The translations under genes and the position numbers were made by a program. A stretch of DNA of 39,247 nucleotides from an uncultured Bacteroidales bacterium. GTDB taxonomy: Bacteria; Bacteroidota; Bacteroidia; Bacteroidales; P3. The stretch spans positions 1 through 39,247 of the forward strand of contig CAMYZD010000007.1 of the NCBI GenBank assembly GCA_947303735.1, read 5' to 3'. This document shows positions 8,318 to 18,572 of the stretch, in pieces. The notes below the pieces were generated by a model, which was given only the letters and a program-made list of their open reading frames with translations, was not told the DNA's origin and made no database searches. Each line of letters begins with the position of its first letter. The first letter of the stretch is position 1.

Positions 8318-9535
8318 TTATGAGTTGACGGTGGGAGTGCTCTTGGCAGGACGGAGGTTGAAGGTGAGTGAGATACGGATGGTGTTGGTAAGAGGGTTGG
8401 AGGAAAAGCGGGTGGTGGGGACTAGATAAGCGAGGTCGAACTGCATGAGGTTGTAGCGGAGTCCGAATCCGACGGTGGCGTATTGGCGACCGCCCTTGGT
8501 GTCGTGCTCAAAGAAATAGCCGGCACGGGCAGCGAGAGTCTGTTTGTACCAATATTCGGCACCAGCAGATATTTGTACCTCATGAAGTTCCTCTGTCATG
8601 CCGCCAGGTGCATCGTAGAATGACTGGATGGCACCTCGTACTACACCAGTTTGGTAATACTCTGTTTTGTCGCGGTAGTATTTGCTGTAGGTGGTTTCAC
8701 CGATGGTGGTAGGGGGTGTGGGGACGAGGAGTTTGTTGAGGTCGAGGAGAAAGGTTATCTCGTTGGCATCGTCGATGCGATTGGTATATCGTCCGCCTAC
8801 GCGCAAGTTGGTCGGCAGAAATTCTTTCTTGGTGTCGTCGTTAGAGTAAGAGAGTTTAGCACCCAAGTTGCTAAAGAAGGCACCGAGGGCGATGTCTTGA
8901 CTCTTATCGATGGGGTGCTGCCAGTAGAGGCCTACATCAGCGGCTAGGCTGCGTGCGGGTTTGGTGGTAACGTAGCTGGAGCCGTCGGAGAGTATCTGAC
9001 CGTTGGTGAGGTCGGACTGTATGAAGCGGCCGGTGGCACCGAGCGAAAGCTCGTCATTGAGTTTCATGGCATAGGTGAGGTCGAAGGCGAACTCGTTGGG
9101 GTTCATGATGCCCAGCGGGTTGCCTTCCACGTCGGTGCTCTGTATCTCGCCTAGGGAGAAGTAGGTGAGGGAGGCGGCTGCAGTGCTACGACTGTTGATG
9201 CGGTAGTAGCCCCCTAGGTAGAGCAGGTTCATATCGCCCACCCCGAGGTGGCGAAGCCAGGGTGTGTAGGTGGTGCTTAATCCGATGTTGCCATCGATGA
9301 AGGCGTACTTGGCGTTGTTCCAGTGAGCAGAATAGCTGTCGGGCAGTGAGGCAGCACCTGCGTCGCCCATGCCGCTAGCAATGGCGTCGGGCGAAATGAG
9401 CAGGATGGGCATACCCGTTGATATGTAGTTTTGGTTCTGACCCGTGGTGCGTCCTGGATTCTGGGCATTGAGGGAAGTGGATAGGGCGAGGCTAAGAATA
9501 AAGGCGCTCGCGAGAAGAATGTTGGATTGTCTCAT
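8318..9535 (-). CDS. porV: T9SS outer-membrane protein PorV
   Basis: Signal peptide; [40 protein letters not shown]; adjacent to porU. Confidence 0.93.
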   Translation of the reverse strand: MRQSNILLASAFILSLALSTSLNAQNPGRTTGQNQNYISTGMPILLISPDAIASGMGDAGAASLPDSYSAHWNNAKYAFIDGNIGLSTTYTPWLRHLGVGDMNLLYLGGYYRINSRSTAAASLTYFSLGEIQSTDVEGNPLGIMNPNEFAFDLTYAMKLNDELSLGATGRFIQSDLTNGQILSDGSSYVTTKPARSLAADVGLYWQHPIDKSQDIALGAFFSNLGAKLSYSNDDTKKEFLPTNLRVGGRYTNRIDDANEITFLLDLNKLLVPTPPTTIGETTYSKYYRDKTEYYQTGVVRGAIQSFYDAPGGMTEELHEVQISAGAEYWYKQTLAARAGYFFEHDTKGGRQYATVGFGLRYNLMQFDLAYLVPTTRFSSNPLTNTIRISLTFNLRPAKSTPTVNS

Positions 9536-9644
9536 TTATCGATGAAAGTGAAATATTTTGCTTAAAAAACGAAAGTGTTGTGGTTTTATTGTCTGAGGAG
9601 GTGTTTTTTTAGTTCTAACCAATGTTTAGGTGGTTCTGAAAGGA

Positions 9645-12600
9645 TTAGTTGCGTACTATTTTGGTGTTCTGACTGAGGGTTTGCCCACTAGTTGTAGTGA
9701 TTATGCAACGGGCAATATAGACTCCTTTGGGCAGTGAGGTGCCATCGGAGGCAGTGAAATCCCAAGGATAGGCAATGACACAACCTCCAGCCGCAGGCGT
9801 AAGGTCGAGTGTCCGTATCAGCCGACCGCGGATGTCGTAAAGTGTGGCTGTTGCAGAAACTATTTGGTCAGTGAGATTGTGCTCAATGCGTAGGGTGGTG
9901 TGGTCGTGAGCCGGATTGGGGGCAGCGGTAAACAGACCCACCTGTGGGGTGCGGTCGTTGGAGACAACGAAGTTGATAGTGGCACTGCCTGAATAGTTGA
10001 ATATGTTCCAGCATTTGACCGTGAGGGTATGAGGGCCGTTTTCGAGTTTTCCTAAAGTGTAGCGGACTTCTCCCCGGCGGCTATCATCGATGTCGGGTTC
10101 GTAGAAGTCATTGAGGGTGACGGTGCTGTATGGGTTACCGTCGATGATAGCGGTGATGTCGTGTCCAAGTCCACAACCAGCGGCGTTGATGCCAACCGAG
10201 TCGCTGAGACGGGCATAGAGGGTAGGTGTTTCGTTGGTGAGGCCGCCGTTGCGGAAGGTGGTGTCGTCGATAAATAGCTCCACGGTGGGGTGGAATTCGG
10301 TCAGAACCATTTCATCATTGAAGCCTCCAAACATGATGTTGCCATATTGCCCTGTGGCATTGTCGAGGTCGTTGGTAGCGTAGTGTGAGAGCTTTGCATA
10401 GTCGTAGTTGTAAGCTACGTCGCGGGGGATAATGAAGGAGTAAGAGAAGTGACCATTGGTGACAATGTCACGTCCTTTATAAAGAATGTTTTTCTGTTGC
10501 ACGAAGTTCACTTCGGTGCTGTCGTTGTCGTTGGCAAGGGTGCGGCACTTCACCTCGCGGTCGAAGACGATGGGGTAGATGGTGCCGTTGAAGTCGCTGA
10601 GCGGGAGACCGTCAGGAGCGATAATGTCACCTTCGACAGTGACTTGGGAGAGTACCTCGGCAGAATCGACCACCATGGGGTTGACTGGCCGCTGATTGAT
10701 GTGAGTCACACGAACCTCGTTGCGAGGGATGGAGAGGTGCAGAGCTGGGTCGCCAAGCAGGGCGATAGAGTGTGACACAGAGGAGCCGTTTTTTGCAAGA
10801 CGAAGGGCGTCGCCGGCACTGTTGTAAGGGTCGAGCATGTAGAGGCAGAGAGCCGTGTTGAATCGCTGGGTGTGGTGTATGGGGCGTGAGGCGGAAATAA
10901 TGCCTATCCCGGCGGCATCGGCAAGGAGGAAGGCTTCGGCACCACAGATGTCCTGCAATTGGTCGTAGCGGCCAAAGGAACAGGTGCTGGTGACAAAGAA
11001 GGTGAGGCAATCGGTGTTGGTGTATTTCTCTATGTCGGATATTTCCATGTACCGCTCTGTGCCGATGTAGTTGCTAGAGCCATGCCCGATGTAGTTGAGT
11101 AGCAGGCAGCCGTAGTTGATGCGTTGGCGGAGAGCGTTGTTGACATCGGGGTAGTATGATCCATCGGCTCCTGACTGTTGGACAAACGAGTCGGCATAGA
11201 TGCGGTCGATATTAAAGTGGGGGAAAAGAGCCTTGATTCTACGTGCGGTGATTTCTGAGTCGCTTGTGAAGACACTGTCGTAGGGGCATGAAGGGTCGGC
11301 ATCGTCAGCCAATAGTGCTACATAGTTTCGCCAGTCGCCGCGTATGGAGCCGTGCGAAAGGTCGCTGCGATTGAGGTATCGCCTTATCTTGTCCACCATA
11401 TGGCTGGCTTCGTCCGTCGACTTGGCAGGTAGTCTGCCAATGCCGAGACTCATTTCGCCCTCGAAGTCGCCCACAGCGTTGTCGTCTAGGTAGCCATAGA
11501 GGTCGTCACTAGGGTAGACACTGCTTTCGTCTCCGAAAGAGTTATTGGATTGGTAGGTGATGACGGTATTCTGGTTGGCCTTGAGGAGGTTTCGGTTGTC
11601 GAATGTGCCTTTGCCAAAGAGCAACAGGTAGCGGGGGAGAAGGGTGTCGCTGTCATTCGGCCGATGTCTCATACAACGCATCAAACGCCGTATGGCAACG
11701 GGGTCGGGTCGGCCAGATGAGAATTCGTTGAATACCTGTTCCTGTGTGACTACCAGCACATTCAGTCCATTCTGCTGCCGGTGTAGGTCAGCGAGTTCGT
11801 TGGCCTGTTGGAGAAAGTCAGAATGAGAGACAATAACATAGTCGGGAGTCTCGGCACTGTGGATGTCTTGATTGTCAATTGGAATGAATTCCGTAGGGGT
11901 AAGTGCATCGGCTTCGGTGAAGGCTAAGAAGGTGCGTGCTTTGTCGGTGGCAGCGTTGAAGTAATGGTTGCCATTGCTCGAAGAGGCAATACCTTTATCC
12001 TGCGGCTGACAGGGGTCTGTGACATCCCAGATCCTCAGTTGAGCATTTCCTCCGGTAAAAAAGAAGCTGCTGGCCGTGTCGTTGGCAATAGTCTGCCTAT
12101 TGCGGAAGAAGCATTGCCCGCCTTCATATCGGAGGTCTTGGGTGCCGTTGAGCTCCAGAAAGTCGAAATAGCCGGCAGCGTTACTCTCTTGAGGGATGTA
12201 AGTGAAGGTAAAAGAGCATTGGCTCCCCGTGCTAGAGAAAGAGCTATAGAAGGTCTGATAGTCTTCGCCCGAGTAGAAGTGATGGGACTTGGAGTCACCC
12301 GAGTTGCAGCCAACAGTGAAAATCGCAGCGCTCGATGAGGCATGAGCCAGGCCATATCGGGCAAACACCACCCCGTCGGTGGTGGGAAAGTCAAAGGTGC
12401 AGGTACGTTGGTTGTAGGAATAGGTCAGTTTGCTGTCTACCCATATCGCTCCGCCCGAATTGACATTGAGTTTGTCCTCATGGACCAACGCTACTGCAGT
12501 GTGAGTGTAGATGGCACTGGGCAAAATACTGGGAGAGGCACTCCCCTGGAGGGCAACTCTCTGTGTCCCACTTTGGGAATTGTTGGTCGTAAGAAAGTAA

Positions 12601-13034
12601 TAATTGTAGTTCGCGTACGCGTGCATACGATATTCAAATTGGCGGCTACCAGTGTTGTATCGCCAAACATTCGCGCACTCTGCATAGAAAAGGATGTAGT
12701 CTTCGCTATCGAATATTCCGTTTTGGTTGCGGTCGACCACCTCGATGGCAATGGGGGTAAGGTCGTCGTGAAAGACCGTCGTATTGTTGGACGCGAGCAT
12801 TCCCCCTGCGTCGCCGTAGAGGGCTATATTAGAGCAGTGGACATCTCTCAGCGAAGGGACATCTGTGGAGGTGATCTTGTATAGACCGGTTGTCTCAATG
12901 GGTATTTTAAACCATTGCCCAGTCGCTAGGACTGAGTGGTCGGCAAAGACTTGCTGTCCATGAGCGCCCAAGGAAAAAGCAAGTAGGGCGGCAAATACCG
13001 CAATATAAATGGGGTGATAGTCTTTTGCAAACAT
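9645..13034 (-). CDS. porU: T9SS C-terminal signal peptidase / sortase PorU (C25 family)
   Basis: 1129 aa; C25-type region with LLNYIGHGSSNYIG and FFVTSTCSFGRYD; C-terminal domain PNPAHDHTTLRIEHNL...GVYIARCIITTTSGQTLSQNTKIVRN. Confidence 0.93.
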   Translation of the reverse strand: MFAKDYHPIYIAVFAALLAFSLGAHGQQVFADHSVLATGQWFKIPIETTGLYKITSTDVPSLRDVHCSNIALYGDAGGMLASNNTTVFHDDLTPIAIEVVDRNQNGIFDSEDYILFYAECANVWRYNTGSRQFEYRMHAYANYNYYFLTTNNSQSGTQRVALQGSASPSILPSAIYTHTAVALVHEDKLNVNSGGAIWVDSKLTYSYNQRTCTFDFPTTDGVVFARYGLAHASSSAAIFTVGCNSGDSKSHHFYSGEDYQTFYSSFSSTGSQCSFTFTYIPQESNAAGYFDFLELNGTQDLRYEGGQCFFRNRQTIANDTASSFFFTGGNAQLRIWDVTDPCQPQDKGIASSSNGNHYFNAATDKARTFLAFTEADALTPTEFIPIDNQDIHSAETPDYVIVSHSDFLQQANELADLHRQQNGLNVLVVTQEQVFNEFSSGRPDPVAIRRLMRCMRHRPNDSDTLLPRYLLLFGKGTFDNRNLLKANQNTVITYQSNNSFGDESSVYPSDDLYGYLDDNAVGDFEGEMSLGIGRLPAKSTDEASHMVDKIRRYLNRSDLSHGSIRGDWRNYVALLADDADPSCPYDSVFTSDSEITARRIKALFPHFNIDRIYADSFVQQSGADGSYYPDVNNALRQRINYGCLLLNYIGHGSSNYIGTERYMEISDIEKYTNTDCLTFFVTSTCSFGRYDQLQDICGAEAFLLADAAGIGIISASRPIHHTQRFNTALCLYMLDPYNSAGDALRLAKNGSSVSHSIALLGDPALHLSIPRNEVRVTHINQRPVNPMVVDSAEVLSQVTVEGDIIAPDGLPLSDFNGTIYPIVFDREVKCRTLANDNDSTEVNFVQQKNILYKGRDIVTNGHFSYSFIIPRDVAYNYDYAKLSHYATNDLDNATGQYGNIMFGGFNDEMVLTEFHPTVELFIDDTTFRNGGLTNETPTLYARLSDSVGINAAGCGLGHDITAIIDGNPYSTVTLNDFYEPDIDDSRRGEVRYTLGKLENGPHTLTVKCWNIFNYSGSATINFVVSNDRTPQVGLFTAAPNPAHDHTTLRIEHNLTDQIVSATATLYDIRGRLIRTLDLTPAAGGCVIAYPWDFTASDGTSLPKGVYIARCIITTTSGQTLSQNTKIVRN

Positions 13035-13371
13035 GCTTCAATAACTCTTTTTTCTCTTTTTTATTGTTGAGCGGTTAAAATAAACATTCATTAGAGAGGG
13101 GAACGCGGGTAATCTTAAGAGGCTACAGCCATCTGAAATGAGGGGCAGAATACATGAATTTGACCACAATAATATGGGTTGAAAAAAGGGCAAAATTTGA
13201 AAAAAACGGCCAAAAAAACACTCAAAAATAGGAATGAATAGATGAATTGTTGAAAAATAAATTGATTGAAAATCATGTAGATGTAATTTTTTTTTGAAAG
13301 AAAGATGAATATTCGACAAAAAAATCGTAATATTGCCAATCAATTTTAGGCTTAAAGTATACTAAAATAGT

Positions 13372-14379
13372 ATGATGAAAAAGTACAATAAAGTTACGCT
13401 GATACTGCTGCTCTTTGTATTGGGCATGCAGGGGGTTAATGCTCAAGATGTGGGTTTCTCACAGTTCTATGCCAACCCAATTTACCTCAATCCGGCTTTT
13501 GCTGGCTCCAAGGTTGCACCGCGCATTTCGCTAACCTATCGCTCCCAGTGGCCTGGTCTGGTAAGCGCTTTCACTACTGTTAGTGGCTCTTACGACCAGT
13601 ATATCCCTGATCTTCATGGTGGTATTGGTGCTATTGTGATGACCGACCGTCAAGGTGACCACGGAACCTTACAGACCACCTCTTTAGGTGCAGCCTACTC
13701 ATTCCGCTTCCGTGTCTATGAGGATATATATATCAATTTGGCATTGCAGGCTTCGGTTGTCAATACCAATTTGTCTTGGGATTTGAACCATCTGCGTTTC
13801 CCCGACCAGATTGACCCCAACAACGGTTATATTAACCAAACATCTGCCACAGCTCCCGACAAGACCAGTATTTTCTATCCCGACTTTGCTACAGGTCTGA
13901 TGGTTTATGGTCCTGCATGGTACGCAGGTTTCGCTGCACACCATCTCAACCAACCTAGCCAGGGTTTCTACAGCCAGGATCCTGTCCCCTTAAAGTTGAC
14001 TGCCAACGCCGGAGGTCTCATCAACCTCTCTGAGGAACGCCGTCGCCAATCCTCCCTTGGATTAGGACAACCCGTGGTGTCGCCCAATTTCATCTATCAG
14101 TATCAGGGTGGGTTCCACTATTTCAACTACGGTCTCTATCTCGACTGGCGCCCCTTTATTGTAGGCACCTGGTTCCGCCATACCACCATCAACTACGATG
14201 CCTTCATCTTTATGGTCGGCGTGCAGCAAGACTACTTCAAAGTGGGTTACAGCTACGATGTTACCGTCTCGCAGTTGGGTAACAGCACTGCTGGCTCGCA
14301 CGAAATCACTATCGGTATTCTGCTCCCGGTGCCCGAACAGAAACATAAGGTCAAGGCTATCCGTTGCCCGTCCTTTTAA
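13372..14379 (+). CDS. porP: PorP/SprF family T9SS membrane protein
   Basis: FSQFYANPIYLNPAFAGSKVAPRISLTYRSQWPGL and GGIGAIVMTDRQGDHG motifs. Confidence 0.9.
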   Translation: MMKKYNKVTLILLLFVLGMQGVNAQDVGFSQFYANPIYLNPAFAGSKVAPRISLTYRSQWPGLVSAFTTVSGSYDQYIPDLHGGIGAIVMTDRQGDHGTLQTTSLGAAYSFRFRVYEDIYINLALQASVVNTNLSWDLNHLRFPDQIDPNNGYINQTSATAPDKTSIFYPDFATGLMVYGPAWYAGFAAHHLNQPSQGFYSQDPVPLKLTANAGGLINLSEERRRQSSLGLGQPVVSPNFIYQYQGGFHYFNYGLYLDWRPFIVGTWFRHTTINYDAFIFMVGVQQDYFKVGYSYDVTVSQLGNSTAGSHEITIGILLPVPEQKHKVKAIRCPSF

Positions 14380-14446
14380 TAAAAAATCTTAAAACGGAAA
14401 CAATTTCCTGACTTTAACGTATAAGATAGATAAAAATTTATTCAAT

Positions 14447-16006
14447 ATGAAGATTGCAAAAATATCGTTCCTTATGATTGCCTCCGCGCTCATGCTTGTG
14501 GCATGTGGTGGCAAGGAGAAATCGGCTGTGACCGGTTGGAATCTGAATGACACGGAGTGGGGTGGTTTTGACCGTTCTCAATACTCCGAGCAAATCACCG
14601 GTCCCGGACTGGTGTTTATTGAGGGTGGCTCATTCCAGATGGGTCGCGTGGCTGAAGAGACTCGCTTCTCTTGGAACAACCTCGTTCATACTGTTAGTGT
14701 TTCGTCTTTTTATATGGATGAAACAGAGGTTTCCAACTTCTCCTACCGTGAATTTGTCTATTGGATGAATCGCGCCTATGGTGAAGAATACCCCGAACTG
14801 GTCAAGCAAATTTATCCCGACACTACCGTCTGGCGTTCCCGCCTCTCTTGGGTTGAGAACTTTGTCGAGAACTACTTCCAGTGTGCTATGTTCAACGACT
14901 ACCCCGTCGTGGGTGTCACTTGGGAGCAGGCCTCTCAGTTCTGCAAATGGCGTACCGACCGCGTGAACGAGAAGATTCTGGTTGACGCAGGCATCATTGA
15001 GCTCGCCCAGTCTGAACTGACTGGTTCCGAAGCCTTCCAGACAGATGTCTACCTCGCAGGTCTCTACAAGGGTGAAGGTCAGGGTGTGCCCAACCTCGAC
15101 CCTGCCGCTGGTGGTGAGAACCGCAACGTACGTCGTTCTGATGGTATCCTCCTGCCCAACTATCGTCTCCCGACTGAGGCTGAGTGGGAATTTGCTGCAT
15201 TAGGCATGATCGGCAACACCTACGACGAACGTGTTGTTGAGCATAAGACCTATCCTTGGGCTGGTCAGAGCCTCCGTTCTGCCAACAAGAAGTACTATGG
15301 TCAGTTCCTTGCCAACTTCAAACGTAGCCGTGGTGATGCCATGGGTGTCGCTGGCAATCTCAACGACGGTTGGGAGTATACCGCTCCTGTTATGTGGTAC
15401 TTCCCCAACGACTACGGTCTGTATCACATGGCTGGCAATGTGGCTGAATGGTGCGGTGATGTCTATCGTAAAGACCCCAATCCCGTTGGAGCTGACGACC
15501 AGAATCCCTATCGTGGTAATGTCTATCAGTACGTAGCCATGAGTGAGGATGGTGAGGAAGCTGCCATCGACGAGGCTACCGGCAACTTGATTTATCAGAA
15601 TGTCCCCGATGACATGAACCGTCGTAACTATCGCCAGGCTGACAATATCAACTACCTCGATGGTGACTGGAATTCCAGTATCTATGACTTCGAGAGCAAA
15701 GAAGCTACTTCAGCTTCTGGCTGGCTGAGAGAAGTCGATGAAGATGAAGATTACTCTGAAGAAGGATACACCCGCAGTGATGAGGAACAGACCAACCAGA
15801 TGTACCACCGTAACGATAGCACCAGCAAGAACAACATCACCTCTATGATCAACAACCGTGTGCGTGTTGTGAAGGGTGGTTCTTGGCGTGACCGCGCCTA
15901 CTGGATGCAGTGTGGCACTCGTCGTTACTATGATCAGGATCGTAGCACCTCATGGATTGGATTCCGCTGCGCAATGGACCGCATGGGTTCGCGCACTGCT
16001 AACTAA
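14447..16006 (+). CDS. gldJ: T9SS-associated FGE/SUMF1-fold lipoprotein (GldJ-like; PorK/GldK paralogue)
   Basis: Lipobox VACG; TGWNLNDTEWGGF N-terminus; GPGLVFIEGGSFQMG, LPTEAEWEFAALG, AGNVAEWCGDVY, RVVKGGSWRDRAYW. Confidence 0.8.
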   Translation: MKIAKISFLMIASALMLVACGGKEKSAVTGWNLNDTEWGGFDRSQYSEQITGPGLVFIEGGSFQMGRVAEETRFSWNNLVHTVSVSSFYMDETEVSNFSYREFVYWMNRAYGEEYPELVKQIYPDTTVWRSRLSWVENFVENYFQCAMFNDYPVVGVTWEQASQFCKWRTDRVNEKILVDAGIIELAQSELTGSEAFQTDVYLAGLYKGEGQGVPNLDPAAGGENRNVRRSDGILLPNYRLPTEAEWEFAALGMIGNTYDERVVEHKTYPWAGQSLRSANKKYYGQFLANFKRSRGDAMGVAGNLNDGWEYTAPVMWYFPNDYGLYHMAGNVAEWCGDVYRKDPNPVGADDQNPYRGNVYQYVAMSEDGEEAAIDEATGNLIYQNVPDDMNRRNYRQADNINYLDGDWNSSIYDFESKEATSASGWLREVDEDEDYSEEGYTRSDEEQTNQMYHRNDSTSKNNITSMINNRVRVVKGGSWRDRAYWMQCGTRRYYDQDRSTSWIGFRCAMDRMGSRTAN

Positions 16007-16029
16007 GAAATATTTTTAAGGTTGTTTTC

Positions 16030-16060
16030 AAGTGGTTCGGCGAAACCGAACCACTTTTTT
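16030..16060 (+). terminator. Intrinsic terminator after the gldJ-like gene
   Basis: AAGTGGTTCGG - CGAAA - CCGAACCACTT followed by a T-run. Confidence 0.88.
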
Positions 16061-16265
16061 TATTCTCTTCGACGTCCCCTTTTATATTAGAGCGAATAAT
16101 AAAAGGTAAAAACTTAAGTGGGCCTGGTGGGTGTCAGGCCTATTCGTTGTGGATGAAAAAAAGTATGCATCGGTAAAAGGCGGTAGGACTCGATATGGGA
16201 GAGGAAAAGTGTGCGTTTTTGTTGCAGCCGTTATGATAGGGTGGGTAAGGAGTGAAAAGTTATTT

Positions 16266-16295
16266 TTGTGGAATAGAATTAATTTTGTATCTTTG
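16266..16295 (+). promoter_or_regulatory. Bacteroidota-type promoter upstream of the OstA-like gene
   Basis: TTG at 16266-16268, 19-nt spacer, TATCTTTG at 16288-16295; start codon at 16319. Confidence 0.7.
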
Positions 16296-16318
16296 TACTT
16301 TTAATTCTATCGTAGAGG

Positions 16319-17857
16319 ATGTTGTTAAATATCACTAAAAGAGGTCTTTTGCTGCTGATGCTGTTAGCTGTGCTGCCAGCAAGGGCGCAGAAGCTTATTA
16401 CATATGAGGCAGGAATGGGCACGCGCGACCCGAATGATGCGGATACGTGGATCCTTTATCAACGGGTGCGTGCAGAACACGATGGTATGGTGCTTTATGC
16501 CGATTCTGCTTTATTGAACCAGGTGCGAAATGATCTTACTGCTTTCGGCAATGTGAAGATTGTGATTACAGACACTACGACTATCTTTGGCGACCAATTG
16601 TTTTATGACGGGGAGAATCGTGTGTTGGACATCTGGGACGATACGGTGAGATTAGTTGATGGAAAGACCGTGCTGAAAAGCGACCACCTAACCTATGACC
16701 GTTTTTCTTCGACCGCTGCCTATGACTCATGGGGCATTACGGTGAATAAGGACAAACGCTTGGTAAGCGATATTGGATATTACAATTCCGAAACCAAAAT
16801 ATTTGATATCTATCAAGGTGTGGTGCTGACCGACTCTAACATGCGCCTAGAGACAGATACCTTGACTTATAGCATGAATAGCCATGTGGCGGAGTTCTGG
16901 AGTCCCACCCATGTGTATACCGATTCAACAACAATGTACAGCGAGTTGGGTACCTATAATACAGACTTGCGGTACGCTCATTCGATGAAGGCATCGGAGG
17001 TCCACAATGGTGAGAAACATCTGACATGCGACACGCTCCACTACTACGAAGAGTCTGAGTTTGGAATTGCTATTGGTCATGTGGTGCTGACTGACACGGT
17101 CAACAAGATAGTGAGTACCAGTCGTTATGCCGAAACCCGTCAACAGGAGCATTCTTCGCTGGTCACTGACAGCGCCTTGGTCCGAATGGTTAACAGAGAT
17201 GAAGACGACACCCTGGCGGTGCCTGATACTGTCTATCTTCATGCCGATAGCATCTGGGTGATGAATGACTCCACCCGCCATTTTCATTCATTGAAAGCCT
17301 ACAACCATGTAAAGATATACCGCATGGATGCCCAGGCTATGTGCGACTCGGCCTTCTATTCGGCTCCCGACTCTTTACTTCAGCTGTTTAAAAACCCAGT
17401 GATGTGGTATGATCACTATCAGAGCACGGCCGACACAATAGTGGTAAAGTTTGACACGTCGGGTGCCAAACAAGCGTTTCTGAATGGTGCCCCATTCTGT
17501 ATAGAACAGGTCGACCCAGACAAGTTCAACCAAGTGAAGGGCAGGAACATGGTGGTCTATTTTGTTGAAGGTGAACCTGACTATGCCGACATTTTGGGCA
17601 ACGCAGAGATGGTGTACTATATCATTGACGAGGAACTAAATGGGTATAAAAGCCTTGTGGGTGTGAATGTGGGCGTAGGGTCGGATATGCGGGTCTATTT
17701 TGTAGACCGTGCCCCCGATCGAGTAGTCACCTATGGAAAACCTGACATGAGTACCTACCCATACGACAAGTTGGAACCAGAGAAGCGGACATTGGCTAAC
17801 TTTAAGTGGCATGATGCCCAGAGGCCTAAAAAACCAATGGATGTCTTTGTATGGTGA
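16319..17857 (+). CDS. OstA/LptA-like (OstA_2) LPS transport-associated protein
   Basis: Signal peptide; repeated beta motifs (MVLYADSALLNQVRNDLTAFGNVKI; DGKTVLKSDHLTYDRFSSTA; MRLETDTLTYSMNSHVAEF). Confidence 0.82.
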   Translation: MLLNITKRGLLLLMLLAVLPARAQKLITYEAGMGTRDPNDADTWILYQRVRAEHDGMVLYADSALLNQVRNDLTAFGNVKIVITDTTTIFGDQLFYDGENRVLDIWDDTVRLVDGKTVLKSDHLTYDRFSSTAAYDSWGITVNKDKRLVSDIGYYNSETKIFDIYQGVVLTDSNMRLETDTLTYSMNSHVAEFWSPTHVYTDSTTMYSELGTYNTDLRYAHSMKASEVHNGEKHLTCDTLHYYEESEFGIAIGHVVLTDTVNKIVSTSRYAETRQQEHSSLVTDSALVRMVNRDEDDTLAVPDTVYLHADSIWVMNDSTRHFHSLKAYNHVKIYRMDAQAMCDSAFYSAPDSLLQLFKNPVMWYDHYQSTADTIVVKFDTSGAKQAFLNGAPFCIEQVDPDKFNQVKGRNMVVYFVEGEPDYADILGNAEMVYYIIDEELNGYKSLVGVNVGVGSDMRVYFVDRAPDRVVTYGKPDMSTYPYDKLEPEKRTLANFKWHDAQRPKKPMDVFVW

Positions 17858-17931
17858 CAAAATGGCACACAACAACAGATTGGCACAGGGTATGCATTCC
17901 CTCTGTTCGATAATAACTAATAAAAGTAACT

Positions 17932-18528
17932 ATGAATCAGGAAGAGAAAACTATAGAGAACCAGCAGCCCGAGGTGGAGCCTCAGGCAACAGCGACTGCG
18001 ACAGAACAGTCTGCCACTTCGGCAGAATCATCCAACCATCGCAAAAGGGATCACAAAAGACGTGCATCCAAGCATGACGACAGCACCGAGAAACTGCAGG
18101 AAATGGGTGAGAAACTGGCAGATGCCCAGGATAAGTATGTGAGGCTGTATTCTGAGTACGAGAACTATCGTAAACGTACCAACATGGAAAAGGCCGACTT
18201 GATTATCAATGGCAGCAAAGATATGATAAAGGCCATTCTACCTGTGGTTGACGACATGGAACGGGCATTGCAGGCCATGACTGAAGATGATGCTGCCAAG
18301 GAGGGTGTGCAGTTGATATTCAACAAGATGATGAATATCCTTTCGCAGAAGGGCTTGAAGCCCATTGAGGCTAAAGGTCAGAAGTTTGATGAGAACTTGC
18401 ATGAGGCCGTTACCCAATTCCCTGCCTCTGAAGAGGGCCAGAAGGGTACGGTAATGGATGTGGTGGAAAAAGGCTACTACTTGAATGATAAAGTGCTGAG
18501 ATATGCCAAGGTTGTAGTAGCTGTATAG
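17932..18528 (+). CDS. grpE: Nucleotide exchange factor GrpE
   Basis: DKYVRLYSEYENYRKRTNMEKADLI...LPVVDDMERAL...GQKFDENLHEAVTQ...VVEKGYYLNDKVLRYAKVVVA; directly upstream of dnaJ. Confidence 0.96.
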   Translation: MNQEEKTIENQQPEVEPQATATATEQSATSAESSNHRKRDHKRRASKHDDSTEKLQEMGEKLADAQDKYVRLYSEYENYRKRTNMEKADLIINGSKDMIKAILPVVDDMERALQAMTEDDAAKEGVQLIFNKMMNILSQKGLKPIEAKGQKFDENLHEAVTQFPASEEGQKGTVMDVVEKGYYLNDKVLRYAKVVVAV

Positions 18529-18572
18529 TATTGTATAACAAATTAAAAGAGTGAATAGGAGAGATAATCGTT

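Noticed and set aside
13035-13371. Promoters in the AT-rich porU/porP divergent region
   Set aside because: TAATATTG at 13328-13335 deviates from TAnnTTTG and the nearest TTTG is 31 nt away, so support is too weak to list.
14447-16006. Considered as a true sulfatase-activating formylglycine-generating enzyme
   Set aside because: Lipoprotein signal, GldJ/GldK-like N-terminus and T9SS neighbourhood; no sulfatase in the window.
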